NCBI GenBank assembly: GCA_024224995.1
Contig: JAAENB010000113.1
Location: 1 to 19,326, forward strand
Length of the DNA: 19,326 bases
Reading direction: 5' to 3'
From: a bacterium
Lineage (GTDB): Bacteria > Spirochaetota > UBA4802 > UBA5550
Shown here: piece after piece, positions 19,068 to 19,326 of the stretch
Layout of the letters: each line of letters starts with the position of its first letter
Position numbering within the stretch: position 1 is the first letter of the stretch
The notes under the pieces: generated by a model
Told to the model about the DNA's origin: nothing
The model's input: only the letters and a program-made list of their open reading frames with translations
Databases searched by the model: none
Position numbers and translations under genes: made by a program

Positions 19068-19146
19068 TCTGTTTGCTTTAATTAGTGTTGACATAACGAT
19101 AGGTTGGCGTCAATTTAGCGCAAAATAGGTGGAAAGGGGAATTTTC

Positions 19147-19326
19147 ATGAAAAAAATTATTTTTGTTATTTTATTGTTTGGAGTTCTTACGTACTGTTTT
19201 GCCGCAAAGATTGGTACCGGTCTTGAGTGGGAGGCTCATGATGTGAGAGCCGTTATTTATGACACAGTGAAGGGGGAAGTGCTAAATGTTAAGGAGTTTT
19301 ATGCTGTTAAAATGTTTCAAGCAAGA
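19147..19326 (+). CDS. Exported protein, truncated by window end
   Basis: The first 60 residues only: a signal peptide (MKKIIFVILLFGVLTYCFA) followed by KIGTGLEWEAHDVRAVIYD. GGAAAGGGG lies before the ATG. A TTGACA box is at 19088 with a weak -10. No family can be named from this part. Confidence 0.75.
   Translation, partial: MKKIIFVILLFGVLTYCFAAKIGTGLEWEAHDVRAVIYDTVKGEVLNVKEFYAVKMFQAR

Overview
The window reads as a bacterial chromosome segment of moderate G+C. Lineage is not certain. A RecJ with a large mid-protein insertion, many intergenic palindromes with the loop core GAGCGGAGCGAGTTCCG, and the mix of neighbouring genes would fit a spirochaete, but that is only a guess. No rRNA, phage structural gene or transposase is visible.

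Layout: (1) 1-2700, recJ on the + strand, surrounded by three long hairpin elements. (2) 2696-11971, one minus-strand block. It runs from a large tRNA array (starting at 11971) down to a Ro60/Rsr (TROVE) gene at its end (2696). I count 36 ordinary tRNA genes covering all 20 amino acids, plus six RNAs that combine tRNA parts with one shared two-helix module. Protein genes inside the array encode a Thg1-like 3'-5' polymerase overlapping a T4-Pnkp-like 5'-kinase, a YkuK/DUF458 RNase H-fold protein, and an orphan 93-residue protein. (3) 11972-12936, three tandem minus-strand minigenes, each closed by a hairpin terminator. (4) 13296-17170, a secreted ANK-MORN-ANK protein, an unknown protein, an AbrB-type antitoxin with a broken PIN toxin, an M20 peptidase and an inverted repeat. 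(5) 17169-19326, a DUF1848 protein, another loop-conserved hairpin, a PAP2-family membrane phosphatase and a truncated exported protein.

The striking system is region 2. Next to rsr lies an RNA (4391-4530) with a 9-bp terminal stem, an internal loop and a second helix, enclosing a tRNA-like domain whose T arm precedes its D and anticodon arms. This is the expected picture of a YrlA-type bacterial Y RNA. The same module (GTTCC, helix, TACAAGC on one strand; (A/G)ACTTGAA on the other) recurs five more times inside the array. Three copies enclose a tRNA-like domain in normal arm order. Two are inserted in the variable region of otherwise complete tRNA genes (Ile-UAU and Arg-UCG), which makes them circular permutations of the rsr-linked RNA. 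Two copies show a compensatory base-pair change.

How the genes may work together (inference): the Ro ring and the Y-type RNAs would capture tRNA or tRNA-like RNA, the kinase would restore 5'-phosphates on cleaved RNA, the Thg1-like enzyme would rebuild missing 5' nucleotides, and the RNase H-fold protein could trim or cut. The array would supply a replacement tRNA set. This resembles known links between Ro60, Y RNA and RNA repair, but the tRNA:Y-module fusions, and their number, look new to me.
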